Origin: Bordetella parapertussis
GTDB lineage: Bacteria > Pseudomonadota > Gammaproteobacteria > Burkholderiales > Burkholderiaceae_C
Assembly: GCA_945900685.1 (NCBI GenBank)
Contig: CAMDJS010000039.1
Span: 1 to 15,742, forward strand
DNA: 15,742 nucleotides
Direction: 5' to 3'
Position numbers and translations under genes: made by a program. This document shows positions 6,641 through 14,899 of this stretch, one piece after another; position 1 is the stretch's first letter, and every line of letters begins with the position of its first letter. Below the pieces are notes generated by a model. That model was not told where the DNA came from. It saw only the letters and a program-made list of their open reading frames with translations, and made no database searches.

Positions 6641-7759
6641 ATGACCACGCCCCATATTCCCGCCCGCTTTGACCATGTCGGCAGTTTTTTGCGACCTGCC
6701 TACTTGCTTGAAGCACGAGAGCAAAAAGCCAAGGGTCAGATCACGCCCGAGCAACTTCGCTTGGTGGAAGACAAAGCGATCACTGAAATCATCCAATTCC
6801 AAGAAGACGTGGGCTTGAAGTCCATCACCGACGGCGAGTTCCGCCGCACCTATTTCCACATCGATTTTCTGGAGCAAATGGGCGGCGTGAAAACCGACAT
6901 ACCGGTCACCATCGAACGCCCCGACGGCACGCAAGAACTCGCGCCGCCCGTGATCCGCGTGATCGACAAAGTCCGGCATGTGAAAGACATTCAACTGGCT
7001 GACTTCAATTATTTGAAATCGCAAATTGCCAAAGACAGCACGCCCAAGGTGACAATTCCCTCACCGACCATGCTGCACTTTCGCGGCGGTCGCGCCGGTA
7101 TCAGCAAAGACGCTTACCCCGAGCTTGACCCGTCTTTTTATGACGATGTGGCCAAGGCCTACGGCAACGAATTGCGCTCACTGGCCGCTGCCGGTTGCAC
7201 TTATGTGCAAATGGACGACACCAATCTGGCCTATTTGTGCGACGACAAAATGCGCGAAGCAGCACGTGCACGCGGCGACGACCCCAATGAATTGCCGCAC
7301 CGCTACGCTGCCTTCATCAACAAAGTCGTGGCGCAAAAACCAGCCGGCATGACACTGGCCATGCACTTGTGCCGTGGCAATTTCAAAAGCACACATGCTG
7401 CAGCAGGCAACTATGAACCTGTGGCAGAAGCCTTGTTGTCCGAGATGAACATTGACGCGTATTTTTTGGAATATGACGATGACCGCAGCGGCGACTTCCG
7501 TCCTTTGCGTTATTTGGCCAAAGACAAATTGGTGGTGCTCGGTTTGGTGACCACCAAATTCGGTGCCATGGAAAACAAAGACAACTTGAAGCGGCGCATT
7601 GACGAAGCTGCCAAGTACGCGCCGCTGTCACAGTTGGCGCTGTCACCCCAATGCGGTTTTTCCAGCACGGTGCACGGCAACAACATCGCGGTTGACGACC
7701 AGCGCAACAAATTGCGCTTGGTCATTGAAACTGCGCAAGAGGTGTGGGGCAACAGCTAA
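6641..7759 (+). CDS. Short MetE-like zinc methyl/alkyltransferase (C-terminal catalytic domain only)
   Basis: This 372-residue cytoplasmic protein matches the catalytic C-terminal barrel of cobalamin-independent methionine synthase; the N-terminal half of MetE (full length about 750) is absent. The four zinc ligands of E. coli MetE (His641, Cys643, Glu665, Cys726) have clear counterparts: His242 and Cys244 (MHLCRGN), Glu277 (FLEYDDD) and Cys338 (LSPQCGF). The N-terminal DHVGSFLRP and TDGEFRR (63-69) are also conserved. The MetE IDEPA motif reads MDDTN (191-195) here, which differs in the homocysteine/folate region. Related short proteins include YxjG-like methyltransferases and the epoxyalkane:coenzyme M transferase, so the thiol acceptor and the donor are open. 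It lies alone on the plus strand, divergent from gntR, and ends 5 bases from the convergent crotonase. A role in methyl-group handling during methoxy-aromatic catabolism is only an inference. Confidence 0.85.
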   Translation: MTTPHIPARFDHVGSFLRPAYLLEAREQKAKGQITPEQLRLVEDKAITEIIQFQEDVGLKSITDGEFRRTYFHIDFLEQMGGVKTDIPVTIERPDGTQELAPPVIRVIDKVRHVKDIQLADFNYLKSQIAKDSTPKVTIPSPTMLHFRGGRAGISKDAYPELDPSFYDDVAKAYGNELRSLAAAGCTYVQMDDTNLAYLCDDKMREAARARGDDPNELPHRYAAFINKVVAQKPAGMTLAMHLCRGNFKSTHAAAGNYEPVAEALLSEMNIDAYFLEYDDDRSGDFRPLRYLAKDKLVVLGLVTTKFGAMENKDNLKRRIDEAAKYAPLSQLALSPQCGFSSTVHGNNIAVDDQRNKLRLVIETAQEVWGNS

Positions 7760-7764
7760 GCGGT

Positions 7765-8559
7765 TCAACTGCCTTTGAAATCCGCAGGTCTGCGCTCTTT
7801 GAACGAGGCCAGACCTTCTTTCAAATCATCGGTGAATGCCACGTCTCTGAATGAGCGCGACTCCCACTGCAAAGCTTCGCCCATGTGCATACCGACCGAG
7901 CGGCGCACCACTTCTTTGGCAAACCTGTGCGACAAAGGTGCGCGTGTGGCCAGCATCTGCGCATACTCCAAGGTCTTGGTTAACAGTTCGTGTGGCGCAT
8001 AAACGCGGTTGACCAAACCGATGCGGTAAGCATGCTCGGCATTGACCCGTTCACCTGACAAAATGATTTCCATAGCGTGGCCCATGCCGATAATTTGCGG
8101 CAAGCGAATCAAGCCGCCGTCGCAGGCGTGAAAACCCCATTTCGCGTCTTGCAAGGCGAACTCTGCGTTGTCTGAACAAAAGCGCATGTCGCAGGCCAAG
8201 GCCAACTCGAACCCACCGGATATGGCAAAGCCATTCACCGCAGCCAATATGGGTTTGTCTATGTCAAGGTTACGGGTGATGCCGCCAAAGCCCGGGCCGT
8301 TGGTGTACTTGGCACGAAACTCGGGCGCAGCCGCTTGTGCAAATTTCAAGGTATAGGTTTTCAAATCTGCACCAGCGCAAAAAGACTTGTCACCCGCGCC
8401 GGTGATGACTGCGACACGCGCTTGGTCATCACGGTCAAACTCGTGCCAGATGTCTATCAACTCATCGTTGGCGGCGAAATCCAGCGAATTCATTTTGTCG
8501 GCACGGTTGATGGTGATCAATCGCACTGCACCGTGTTTGTCATAGGAAATATCAGCCAT
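7765..8559 (-). CDS. Enoyl-CoA hydratase/isomerase family protein (crotonase fold)
   Basis: This 264-residue cytoplasmic enzyme of the crotonase superfamily typically adds water to a 2-enoyl-CoA. The two oxyanion-hole segments are AGADL (62-66) and the GFAISGGFELAL stretch (110-121). Glu118 matches the catalytic Glu144 of rat hydratase, while the second catalytic Glu (Glu164) is replaced by Asp138 (FALQDAKWGF). That weakens a simple hydratase call; isomerase, dehydratase or lyase activity is possible. It lacks the wider pattern of feruloyl-CoA hydratase-lyase as far as I can judge. The ATG at 8559 follows an AAGG site; a TTG three codons upstream is less likely. It overlaps the end of the DUF35 gene by 8 bases and is the last gene of the right operon, 5 bases from the convergent MetE-like gene. 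Confidence 0.9.
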   Translation of the reverse strand: MADISYDKHGAVRLITINRADKMNSLDFAANDELIDIWHEFDRDDQARVAVITGAGDKSFCAGADLKTYTLKFAQAAAPEFRAKYTNGPGFGGITRNLDIDKPILAAVNGFAISGGFELALACDMRFCSDNAEFALQDAKWGFHACDGGLIRLPQIIGMGHAMEIILSGERVNAEHAYRIGLVNRVYAPHELLTKTLEYAQMLATRAPLSHRFAKEVVRRSVGMHMGEALQWESRSFRDVAFTDDLKEGLASFKERRPADFKGS

Positions 8560-8905
8560 GTGCAGCAACCTTGAACGTAGGGGTTTGTGTTTGAAGTAAG
8601 TTTTCTGTGACCAGCACCACGCGGTCGCCTAATTGGTCATTCGGCGATGAAAACAAGCGCGCAGAGATGCGCATGCCGTTATCTAAATCAACCACAGCAA
8701 CTTGGTAAGCGCCTTCTGCCTTGAAGCGCAAAGGCGGTTTGCGTACAGTTGTCCAACTGGCCAGCACCCCGGTTGCAGCCACATCTTCTGCTTGAAATGT
8801 GCGCTGCAAACAATGCTCACAGACAACGGGTTGGCGTTGGGTCAATGTCTGGCAATGCATGCAGCGATACATCTTCAGCACAGCGGGTGCGTCAGCTGTA
8901 GTCAT
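8552..8905 (-). CDS. Zinc-ribbon/OB-fold protein (DUF35 family), thiolase partner
   Basis: This 117-residue protein has an N-terminal rubredoxin-like zinc ribbon with Cys15/Cys18 (YRCMHC) and Cys29/Cys32 (VVCEHC), followed by an OB-fold (about residues 40-113, GVLASWTTVRKPP to the end). DUF35 proteins bind acyl-CoA and pair with thiolase-fold enzymes encoded next door: BbsA with BbsB in toluene catabolism, and ChsH2 with the Ltp2 retro-aldolase in steroid side-chain breakdown. Here the thiolase is directly upstream and the two genes overlap as ATGA (8902-8905), a strong sign of a fixed-ratio complex. The ATG at 8905 is chosen for that overlap; a longer reading to 8935 adds ten non-matching residues. 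All four cysteines are intact. Confidence 0.9.
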   Translation of the reverse strand: MTTADAPAVLKMYRCMHCQTLTQRQPVVCEHCLQRTFQAEDVAATGVLASWTTVRKPPLRFKAEGAYQVAVVDLDNGMRISARLFSSPNDQLGDRVVLVTENLLQTQTPTFKVAAHG

Positions 8906-10068
8906 GCGTCTCTGCCCAAAATATGCACCGTGCAAGCCACGCCGGTGCCGCCTAAGTTGTGGGTCATGCCAATGCTTGCACCGGCGACTTGGTTGGCATG
9001 TTCACCGCGCAACTGCCACACCACTTCCACAATTTGTCCCACGCCGGTCGCGCCCACCGGATGCCCTTTGGCGAGCAGACCGCCGCTGGGGTTGATGACG
9101 ATATCGCCTTGCATACCGGTGCGGCCTTGCGCCGCCCAACGACCACCCTCGCCTTTGGGCACGAGTCCTAAGTCTTCGCTGTCGATGATTTCTGCAATGG
9201 AAAAACAATCGTGAAGTTCCACCAAATCAATGTCTGACGCTTGCAAACCCGATTGCTTGTAGGCCTGTTGAGCAGCATGCACGGTCGCTTCAAATGAACA
9301 CAAATCCGGGTGTTGAGAAATACGCGCAGACCCACTGGTTTGCACACTGGCCATCACGCGTATGTGTGGGGTGCGCGGACTGTCGGACAACAAATCTTTC
9401 GTGCACACCACCACGGCAGCGGCACCGTCGCTGGGCGGGCAGCAGTCAAAGAGTTGCAAGGGGTCGGCGATCATGGCCGAGGTACACACTTGCTCTAGCG
9501 TCAAGTCAGCCCCCATCTGAGCCAAAGGATTTTTCAAACCATGGGCTTTGTTTTTGATGACAACGGCAGCGATGTCTTCGCGCGTGGTGCCGTATTGCTT
9601 GGCATGCGCACGCCAGGCCAAGCCGAACAAGCCGGGGAATGTCAAACCACTCAAGCCGTCGTACTCATTGTCCATGGCACAGTTGAGTGCCGAGGTGACT
9701 TCCGGGGTACTGGCATGCGTCATGGTTTCCACACCGACGACCAACACCGCATCGCAAACACCGGCGGCCACCATCAAACACGCGTGACGCAAAGCGATGC
9801 CACCGGATGCACACGCCCCTTCCACTTTGGTACAGGGAATGCCATGCAAACCCAATTGCTCAGCCACCAAACCGGCCAACACTTCTTTGCCGTTCAACGG
9901 GCCGCTGATGAAATTACCGAGGTAAACCGCGCCTATGCGGGCACGGTCAATGCCGGACTCGACGATGGCTTGCGCGCAAGCGTCCACCGCCAGCGACTCG
10001 ATGCTGCGTCCTGCATGTTTGCCGAAAGTGGTTGAACCCGTGCCTGCTACATACACATTGCGCATCAT
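8902..10068 (-). CDS. SCP2-type thiolase-family protein
   Basis: This 388-residue thiolase-fold enzyme probably cleaves a beta-ketoacyl-CoA with CoA. The nucleophile Cys86 is in GACASGG, His286 in the HDCFSIAEI segment, and His336 in GHPVGATG. The C-terminal motif is NLGGTG (371-376) instead of the C-x-G of classical FadA/PhaA thiolases, which places it with SCP2/SCP-x-like thiolases. Pairing with a DUF35 protein recalls BbsAB and Ltp2-ChsH2; because Ltp2 is a retro-aldolase, cleavage of a 3-hydroxyacyl-CoA is an alternative, though the intact Cys/His set favours thiolase chemistry. Two adjacent ATGs (10068 and 10065) overlap the stop of the upstream ligase; AGGA lies 6 bases before the first. 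No 3-hydroxyacyl-CoA dehydrogenase is present to make its usual substrate. Cytoplasmic. Confidence 0.9.
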   Translation of the reverse strand: MMRNVYVAGTGSTTFGKHAGRSIESLAVDACAQAIVESGIDRARIGAVYLGNFISGPLNGKEVLAGLVAEQLGLHGIPCTKVEGACASGGIALRHACLMVAAGVCDAVLVVGVETMTHASTPEVTSALNCAMDNEYDGLSGLTFPGLFGLAWRAHAKQYGTTREDIAAVVIKNKAHGLKNPLAQMGADLTLEQVCTSAMIADPLQLFDCCPPSDGAAAVVVCTKDLLSDSPRTPHIRVMASVQTSGSARISQHPDLCSFEATVHAAQQAYKQSGLQASDIDLVELHDCFSIAEIIDSEDLGLVPKGEGGRWAAQGRTGMQGDIVINPSGGLLAKGHPVGATGVGQIVEVVWQLRGEHANQVAGASIGMTHNLGGTGVACTVHILGRDA

Positions 10069-11591
10069 GGCCGTTCCTGTTGGAGTTGTTGTCTCAATGC
10101 GGTTTTCAAAATTTTGCCGTAATTGTTTTTCGGCAAATCAGCGGGAAAGAAATAGTCGCGTGGCCGTTTAAAGCGCGCAAGATTGTCCAGACACAGTTGA
10201 TCGAGCTCTTGCGATGTCACTGTCATTCCTGCCTTGAGCACCACAAAAGCCACCGGCTCTTCACCCAAATCTGCGCTGGCCGCGCCAATCACAGACACCT
10301 CTGCAATGGCCGGATGCCGCAACAACACTTCTTCTATTTCACGCGGGTAAATATTGCTGCCACCTCGAATGATCAAGTCCTTGGAACGGTCGCGCAGCGT
10401 GAGATAACCCAGTTCATCCATGGAGCCAATGTCACCTGTCCACAACCAACCATCCCGTATGGCAGATGCCGTGGCCGCCTCGTTGTTCCAATAACCGAGC
10501 ATGCGTGTGGCGCTGCGGGTGATGACTTCGCCGGGTTCGCCCGCCGGCAGGTCCCGCCCTGCTTCATCCACCACGCGCACCTCGACACCGGTGCGCTGTG
10601 TTCCACAAGATGCCAGTCGGGCCAAATGCGCTGCATCTTGCGGGCCTTGGTGATCTTGCCTGGACAACGCCGTGATGGTCATCGGGCTTTCACCCTGGCC
10701 GTAAATTTGCACCATGCGCGGCCCAAACAACTCCAACGATTGCAGCAGATCCGACACATACATCGGCCCGCCGCCATAGGTGATGGTGTGCAAATGACCT
10801 GCGGGGTTGGCCATGCCAGCGCTGGACCGCAGCATGCGGGTCAGCATGGTGGGTGCGGCAAAAAATGAGACGCGGGGATAGCGTTGCAATGCCTCGAACA
10901 CAACGTCCGGCGTGAATGCGGTTTCAATCACCTGATGGCCGCCGTTGAACAAATGCGGCAAGCTGTAGAGACCCGAACCGTGCGACAAGGGCGCGACATG
11001 CAAATGGGTGTGACCGGCTTGTATGCAATCGATGTCCGCACCGTACTGCAAACACATTTGCAGCAAATTTCGGTGCGACAACATCGCGCCCTTGGGCACG
11101 CCGGTGGTGCCGCTGGTGTAAAAAATCCAGGCGATGTCATCGGCTTGCACTGGCGCGCAGTCTGCTGGTGCATGACGCAGCAAATCTGCATAAGCATCAT
11201 CATCCACAGACAGCAAAAGAGGCGCTTGCGGCATGTCGGTCAAAACAGTTTGCAAGCCTTCATGCAAAGCCGCACTGCAAAACAACACACTGGCCTGACA
11301 GTCACCTGCGATCTGACGCACTTCCTTGGGATGCAGTTTGGCGTTCACCGGCACCGGACACAGGCCAGCAATCCAACACGCGAACAAAGTCTCGAAAAAT
11401 GCAGCGCGGTTTTCCATGCAAATCATGACCCGTTGCGCGCGCTTGATCGACAGGTTTTGCAACAGGCCTGTGGCCAAGGCGTGGCTTCGAAGCGCCAACT
11501 CTGCGTAGGTCAGCGTCTTGCCATGGCTGCTGATGGCAGACAACTGCGAATGGCTTCGTGCACGGTTGAGAAACGGTTGAACAATGTTCAT
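10065..11591 (-). CDS. AMP-dependent acyl-CoA synthetase/ligase (508 residues)
   Basis: This ANL-superfamily enzyme activates a carboxylic acid with ATP and CoA via an acyl-adenylate. Motifs in order: phosphate loop YTSGTTGVPKG (158-168), adenine-binding YGQGES at 297-302 (the usual YG-x-TE has become Q-G-E-S), hinge-side GWLWTGDIG (381-389), RSKDLIIRGGSNIYP (402-416) and the catalytic Lys493 in NNYGKILK. The acid substrate cannot be read with confidence; the medium length fits the aryl or medium-chain group. The ATG at 11591 is preferred over a GTG one codon earlier; the ribosome-binding site is weak (GGCGG). It overlaps the thiolase start, so its product probably feeds crotonase and thiolase. 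The amidase stop is 57 bases upstream. Confidence 0.92.
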   Translation of the reverse strand: MNIVQPFLNRARSHSQLSAISSHGKTLTYAELALRSHALATGLLQNLSIKRAQRVMICMENRAAFFETLFACWIAGLCPVPVNAKLHPKEVRQIAGDCQASVLFCSAALHEGLQTVLTDMPQAPLLLSVDDDAYADLLRHAPADCAPVQADDIAWIFYTSGTTGVPKGAMLSHRNLLQMCLQYGADIDCIQAGHTHLHVAPLSHGSGLYSLPHLFNGGHQVIETAFTPDVVFEALQRYPRVSFFAAPTMLTRMLRSSAGMANPAGHLHTITYGGGPMYVSDLLQSLELFGPRMVQIYGQGESPMTITALSRQDHQGPQDAAHLARLASCGTQRTGVEVRVVDEAGRDLPAGEPGEVITRSATRMLGYWNNEAATASAIRDGWLWTGDIGSMDELGYLTLRDRSKDLIIRGGSNIYPREIEEVLLRHPAIAEVSVIGAASADLGEEPVAFVVLKAGMTVTSQELDQLCLDNLARFKRPRDYFFPADLPKNNYGKILKTALRQQLQQERP

Positions 11592-11648
11592 CACAAGATG
11601 CCGCCATGTGTGCCGAACATTCTGCGCAGGCTTGTCATAAGGCGATGG

Positions 11649-13049
11649 TCAAAGCCGGGGCGGAACGCGAGAATGCCAGTCTGTCACCCGTTGAAACGCG
11701 CTGCCTGCGCGGATGAGTGTGGCTTCATCTAAATGCGCTGACACCAGCTGTATAGCTACCGGTGTGTTTTTCACTGTGAAGCCCGCAGGCAAGGTGATGG
11801 TCGGGCTGCCGCTCATGTCAAATGGTGCAGTGAACTTGATGAGACGCGCCAACTCGGATGGCACCGTGCCGATGACTGACATCTCTTGGGTGGTCGGTGA
11901 AGCCATGGGTTGCGCCGGTATCAACAGCAAATCGCAGTTCTGGAAAAACCCGCGCACCGCGCCGGTGAAAGCGCGGCGGCGCAACCAGATTTTTTGCATC
12001 TCGACCGCGCTGATAGATCGGCCGAACTCGATCAAACCACCCAAGCCAGGTCCGTACAAATGTTTGTTTTTGGGGTGCCACGGTTCGTGCGCGACAGCGG
12101 TTTCAGCAGCACAGGCCGTGCCCCAATCAGCGACCATGTCTGTCACATCGGGAAAACGCACATGGCGCATATCTGCGCCCAGCGATTGCAAGACATCGAA
12201 AGCGGACTGAACCGCTTTTTGCATGTCCGCATCCAAACCGGCGCAGTACTCGGGGTCGAAGCCAATGCGCAAACCGCTTAACTGGGTGATATCACCACAC
12301 ACATAGTCGGGAACCGGCGCATGCAGTGCCACGCTGTCCTCTGGGTCTGCACCTGCAATCAAACCGAGCATGTGGCCGCAATCCATGGCGGTGCGTGCCA
12401 TCGAGCCGATATGGTCCAGCGAGGCAGCCAACTCAAACGCACCATGCACAGGCACACGCGCCCAGGTGGGCTTGAGTCCGGTCACGCCATTGGCAGCAGA
12501 AGGAAAACGGATAGACCCGCCGGTGTCTGTGCCGATGGCTGCAAAACACAATCCCGCAGCGACAGCCACACCAGTGCCGCTCGAGGATGCACCCGACCAA
12601 TGGTCGTCATGCCAAGGGTTGATGGGGGGCGGCACATCCGGATGGTGGTCCGCGAATGCCGCTTCGGTCATGGTGAGTTTGCCCAGCAACACAGTGCCTG
12701 CATCGCGCAAGCGCTTTACTACCGTGCCGTCGTAGGCGGGTTTGAAGTCACGCATCATCGGCATACCGGCGGCGGTGACGATGTCTTTGGTGTAGCACAG
12801 GTCTTTCAATGCAACCGGCACACCATGCAATGGGCTGAGTATTTGGCGACGCATGATCATGGCGTCCGCGTCACGCGCTTGCTTTAAAGCGATGTCATGC
12901 GAGACGGTGGCATAAGACAACAATCGCTTGTCGACGCGCTCAATCCGGTTGAGCATCATTTGCGTGAGTTCGACAGAAGACAGTTTTTTGCTGTGCAGCA
13001 GTCCTGCCAGTGTGTATGCGTCCAGAAAAGCCAGTTGGTCGTCAGTCAC
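11649..13049 (-). CDS. Amidase signature family hydrolase
   Basis: This 466-residue amidase signature enzyme (GatA/FAAH-like fold) hydrolyses amides to acid plus ammonia or amine. The Ser-cisSer-Lys triad is visible: Lys82 (VALKDL), Ser155 (GASSSGTG) and nucleophile Ser179 (GTDTGGSIRFPS), with the 24-residue Ser-Ser spacing seen in FAAH (Ser217/Ser241). GatA of the tRNA amidotransferase is unlikely because no gatB or gatC is nearby and the neighbours are catabolic. The start is a GTG at 13049, 23 bases from the acyl-CoA synthetase stop; no better ATG exists until residue 31. Its place between two CoA ligases suggests it releases an acid that is then activated. The glycine normally before the cis-Ser is Ala154, a mild variation. 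Probably cytoplasmic, with no signal peptide. Confidence 0.93.
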   Translation of the reverse strand: MTDDQLAFLDAYTLAGLLHSKKLSSVELTQMMLNRIERVDKRLLSYATVSHDIALKQARDADAMIMRRQILSPLHGVPVALKDLCYTKDIVTAAGMPMMRDFKPAYDGTVVKRLRDAGTVLLGKLTMTEAAFADHHPDVPPPINPWHDDHWSGASSSGTGVAVAAGLCFAAIGTDTGGSIRFPSAANGVTGLKPTWARVPVHGAFELAASLDHIGSMARTAMDCGHMLGLIAGADPEDSVALHAPVPDYVCGDITQLSGLRIGFDPEYCAGLDADMQKAVQSAFDVLQSLGADMRHVRFPDVTDMVADWGTACAAETAVAHEPWHPKNKHLYGPGLGGLIEFGRSISAVEMQKIWLRRRAFTGAVRGFFQNCDLLLIPAQPMASPTTQEMSVIGTVPSELARLIKFTAPFDMSGSPTITLPAGFTVKNTPVAIQLVSAHLDEATLIRAGSAFQRVTDWHSRVPPRL

Positions 13050-13072
13050 TGTGTGCTTTCTGTCGTCACTGC

Positions 13073-14860
13073 TTAAGCGGTTTGCGGGGAACGCAAACCC
13101 AGTTCATTCACCATGCTTTGACGCATCTGGAACTTTTGCGGCTTGCCGGTGGCTGTGAGTGGAAATTCGCGCACGATGCGCAGATAACGCGGTGTTTTGT
13201 AATGCGCCATGCGCGAGCGGCAAAACTCAATGAACTCTTCTGCTTCAGCCGTTTGCCCGGCTTGCAATATCACCCATGCGGCGATTTCTTCGCCATATTT
13301 CGCATCCGGCACGCCAAAGACTTGCACGTCCAGCACCTTCGGGTGTTGCATCAACTGGTTTTCGATTTCACGGGGAAACACGTTTTCACCACCACGAATC
13401 AACATGTCTTTGACGCGACCCACAATATTGCAATAGCCTTGTGCATCGATGGTGGCCAAGTCGCCGGTGTGCATCCAGCCTGCATCATCAATGGCCTCAG
13501 CGGTTTGCTGCGCGTCTTCCCAGTAGGAACGCATCACCAGATAACCGCGCACACACAATTCACCCGGCACGCCCACCGGCACCATGCGGCCATGGGCATC
13601 AATCACCTTGGCTTGCACATGCGGTTGAATGCGACCGACCGTGGACACTCGTCTTTCCACCGGATCAGACACATGCGACTGAAACGACAACGGTGAGGTT
13701 TCTGTCATGCCGTAACCGATGGTGATTTGCTTCATGTTGAGCGTGCGCATCACCGCTTGCATGGTCTCAACCGGACAAGGGGCACCGGCCATGATGCCGG
13801 TACGTAACAAGCTGAAATCCATGTTCGCCACACCCGGTTCGGCCAGCATTGACACGAACATGGTGGGCACACCGTGCAAGGCTGTACAACGTTGCTTCAA
13901 CACTGCTTTGAGGGTGGCGGCAGCATCAAAGCCTTCACCGGGAAACACCATGGCCGCACCCGCAGCAGTGCAGGTCAACACACCTAACACCATGCCAAAG
14001 CAATGGTAGAGCGGCACCGGAATGCACATGCGGTCTTCGTGCGTCAGCGCCATGGACTTGGCCGCAAAACGCGCGTTGTTGACGGTATTGAAATGCGAGA
14101 GCGTGGCGCCTTTGGGGTGACCGGTGGTGCCGCTGGTGAATTGGATATTGATCGCGTCGTCCGGGTCGAGCGCGGCAGACAAATCTTTCAAGCGGGCGTG
14201 TTGTGCCGGCCCTGCTTGCTGCAAAAAATCTTTGAAGCGCATCGCACGCGCAGGCACAGCTGATTTAGCGGCTTCATGGACAGGCAAAGAAAGATCGTCG
14301 AGCAAGATGACGTGCTTCAAATGCTCTAGCTTTAATGAGGTCAAGTCACCGGCTTGTCCGGGACGGTCAATCTCAGGCGCGAGTTGGCGCAAAGTGTCTA
14401 AGTAGTCATTGGATTTGTAAGCACGCGCCATGACAAGCATGCGGCAACGTACTTTGTTCAAGGCGTATTCGAGTTCACTGCTTTTGTAGGCGGGGTTGAT
14501 GTTGACCAATACCGCACCGATACGGGCCGTTGCGAACTGGGTCAACAACCATTCCAAACGGTTCGGTGACCAGATGCCGACGCGGTTGCCACGGCGTATG
14601 CCCATGGCCAGCAAAGCGGCTGCCATGTTGTCCGCTTGTTGTTGCAAGTCATACCAACTCAAACGCTGGTTTTGCGCGACAAACACGGCCGCGTCCCGTG
14701 ACCCGTGACGCGCCACTGTGCGGTCGAGCAACTGCGGAATCGTCATGAAATGCAATGACGCATCGGTGGGACCGGCGACAAAAGACAGCGATCCCGGCGG
14801 ACTCAACTTGTGGTTCGCACCGCCTTTGACCCAATCTGACAGAAATGGATTGTGAGACAC
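13073..14860 (-). CDS. Long AMP-dependent acyl-CoA synthetase (595 residues, FadD-like)
   Basis: This ANL-superfamily acyl-CoA synthetase has the longer build of ACSF2/FadD-like enzymes. Motifs: FTSGTTGHPKG (241-251), IPVPLYHCFGM (280-290), YGMTETSP (383-390), GWMHTGDL (461-468), GRVKDMLIRGGENVFP (481-496) and catalytic Lys573 in TATGKPQKFQMR. It activates a carboxylic acid with ATP and CoA; medium- to long-chain or branched acids are typical for the group. It is clearly not a recent copy of the 508-residue ligase downstream, differing in length, adenine motif and insertions (about residues 160-230). The start is GTG at 14860, supported by an AGG five bases upstream; it is the only start that keeps the N-terminal NPFLSDWVKGG stretch. 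The partial amidase ends 39 bases upstream and the second amidase begins 23 bases downstream. Cytoplasmic or membrane-associated. Confidence 0.93.
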   Translation of the reverse strand: MSHNPFLSDWVKGGANHKLSPPGSLSFVAGPTDASLHFMTIPQLLDRTVARHGSRDAAVFVAQNQRLSWYDLQQQADNMAAALLAMGIRRGNRVGIWSPNRLEWLLTQFATARIGAVLVNINPAYKSSELEYALNKVRCRMLVMARAYKSNDYLDTLRQLAPEIDRPGQAGDLTSLKLEHLKHVILLDDLSLPVHEAAKSAVPARAMRFKDFLQQAGPAQHARLKDLSAALDPDDAINIQFTSGTTGHPKGATLSHFNTVNNARFAAKSMALTHEDRMCIPVPLYHCFGMVLGVLTCTAAGAAMVFPGEGFDAAATLKAVLKQRCTALHGVPTMFVSMLAEPGVANMDFSLLRTGIMAGAPCPVETMQAVMRTLNMKQITIGYGMTETSPLSFQSHVSDPVERRVSTVGRIQPHVQAKVIDAHGRMVPVGVPGELCVRGYLVMRSYWEDAQQTAEAIDDAGWMHTGDLATIDAQGYCNIVGRVKDMLIRGGENVFPREIENQLMQHPKVLDVQVFGVPDAKYGEEIAAWVILQAGQTAEAEEFIEFCRSRMAHYKTPRYLRIVREFPLTATGKPQKFQMRQSMVNELGLRSPQTA

Positions 14861-14899
14861 GTTTGCCTGTTTCCTGCTGTCTGAATACTGCGCTGTGGA

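Noticed and set aside
7765-8559. Feruloyl-CoA hydratase-lyase (Ech/FerB)
   Set aside because: The context is tempting, but the sequence around the active site (FALQDAKWGFHACDGG) does not follow the pattern I know for that enzyme; a general crotonase call is safer.
10032-11732. Two long plus-strand open frames (about 280 codons each) opposite the acyl-CoA ligase
   Set aside because: They run antisense to a gene with clear ANL motifs, are rich in His, Arg, Gln and Cys without recognisable domains, and reflect codon bias of the true strand.
11649-13049. GatA subunit of Glu-tRNA(Gln) amidotransferase
   Set aside because: No gatB or gatC next to it, and it lies inside a CoA-ligase/thiolase operon.
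13010-13696. 228-codon plus-strand open frame opposite the 595-residue synthetase
   Set aside because: Antisense shadow; the minus-strand frame carries all ANL motifs.
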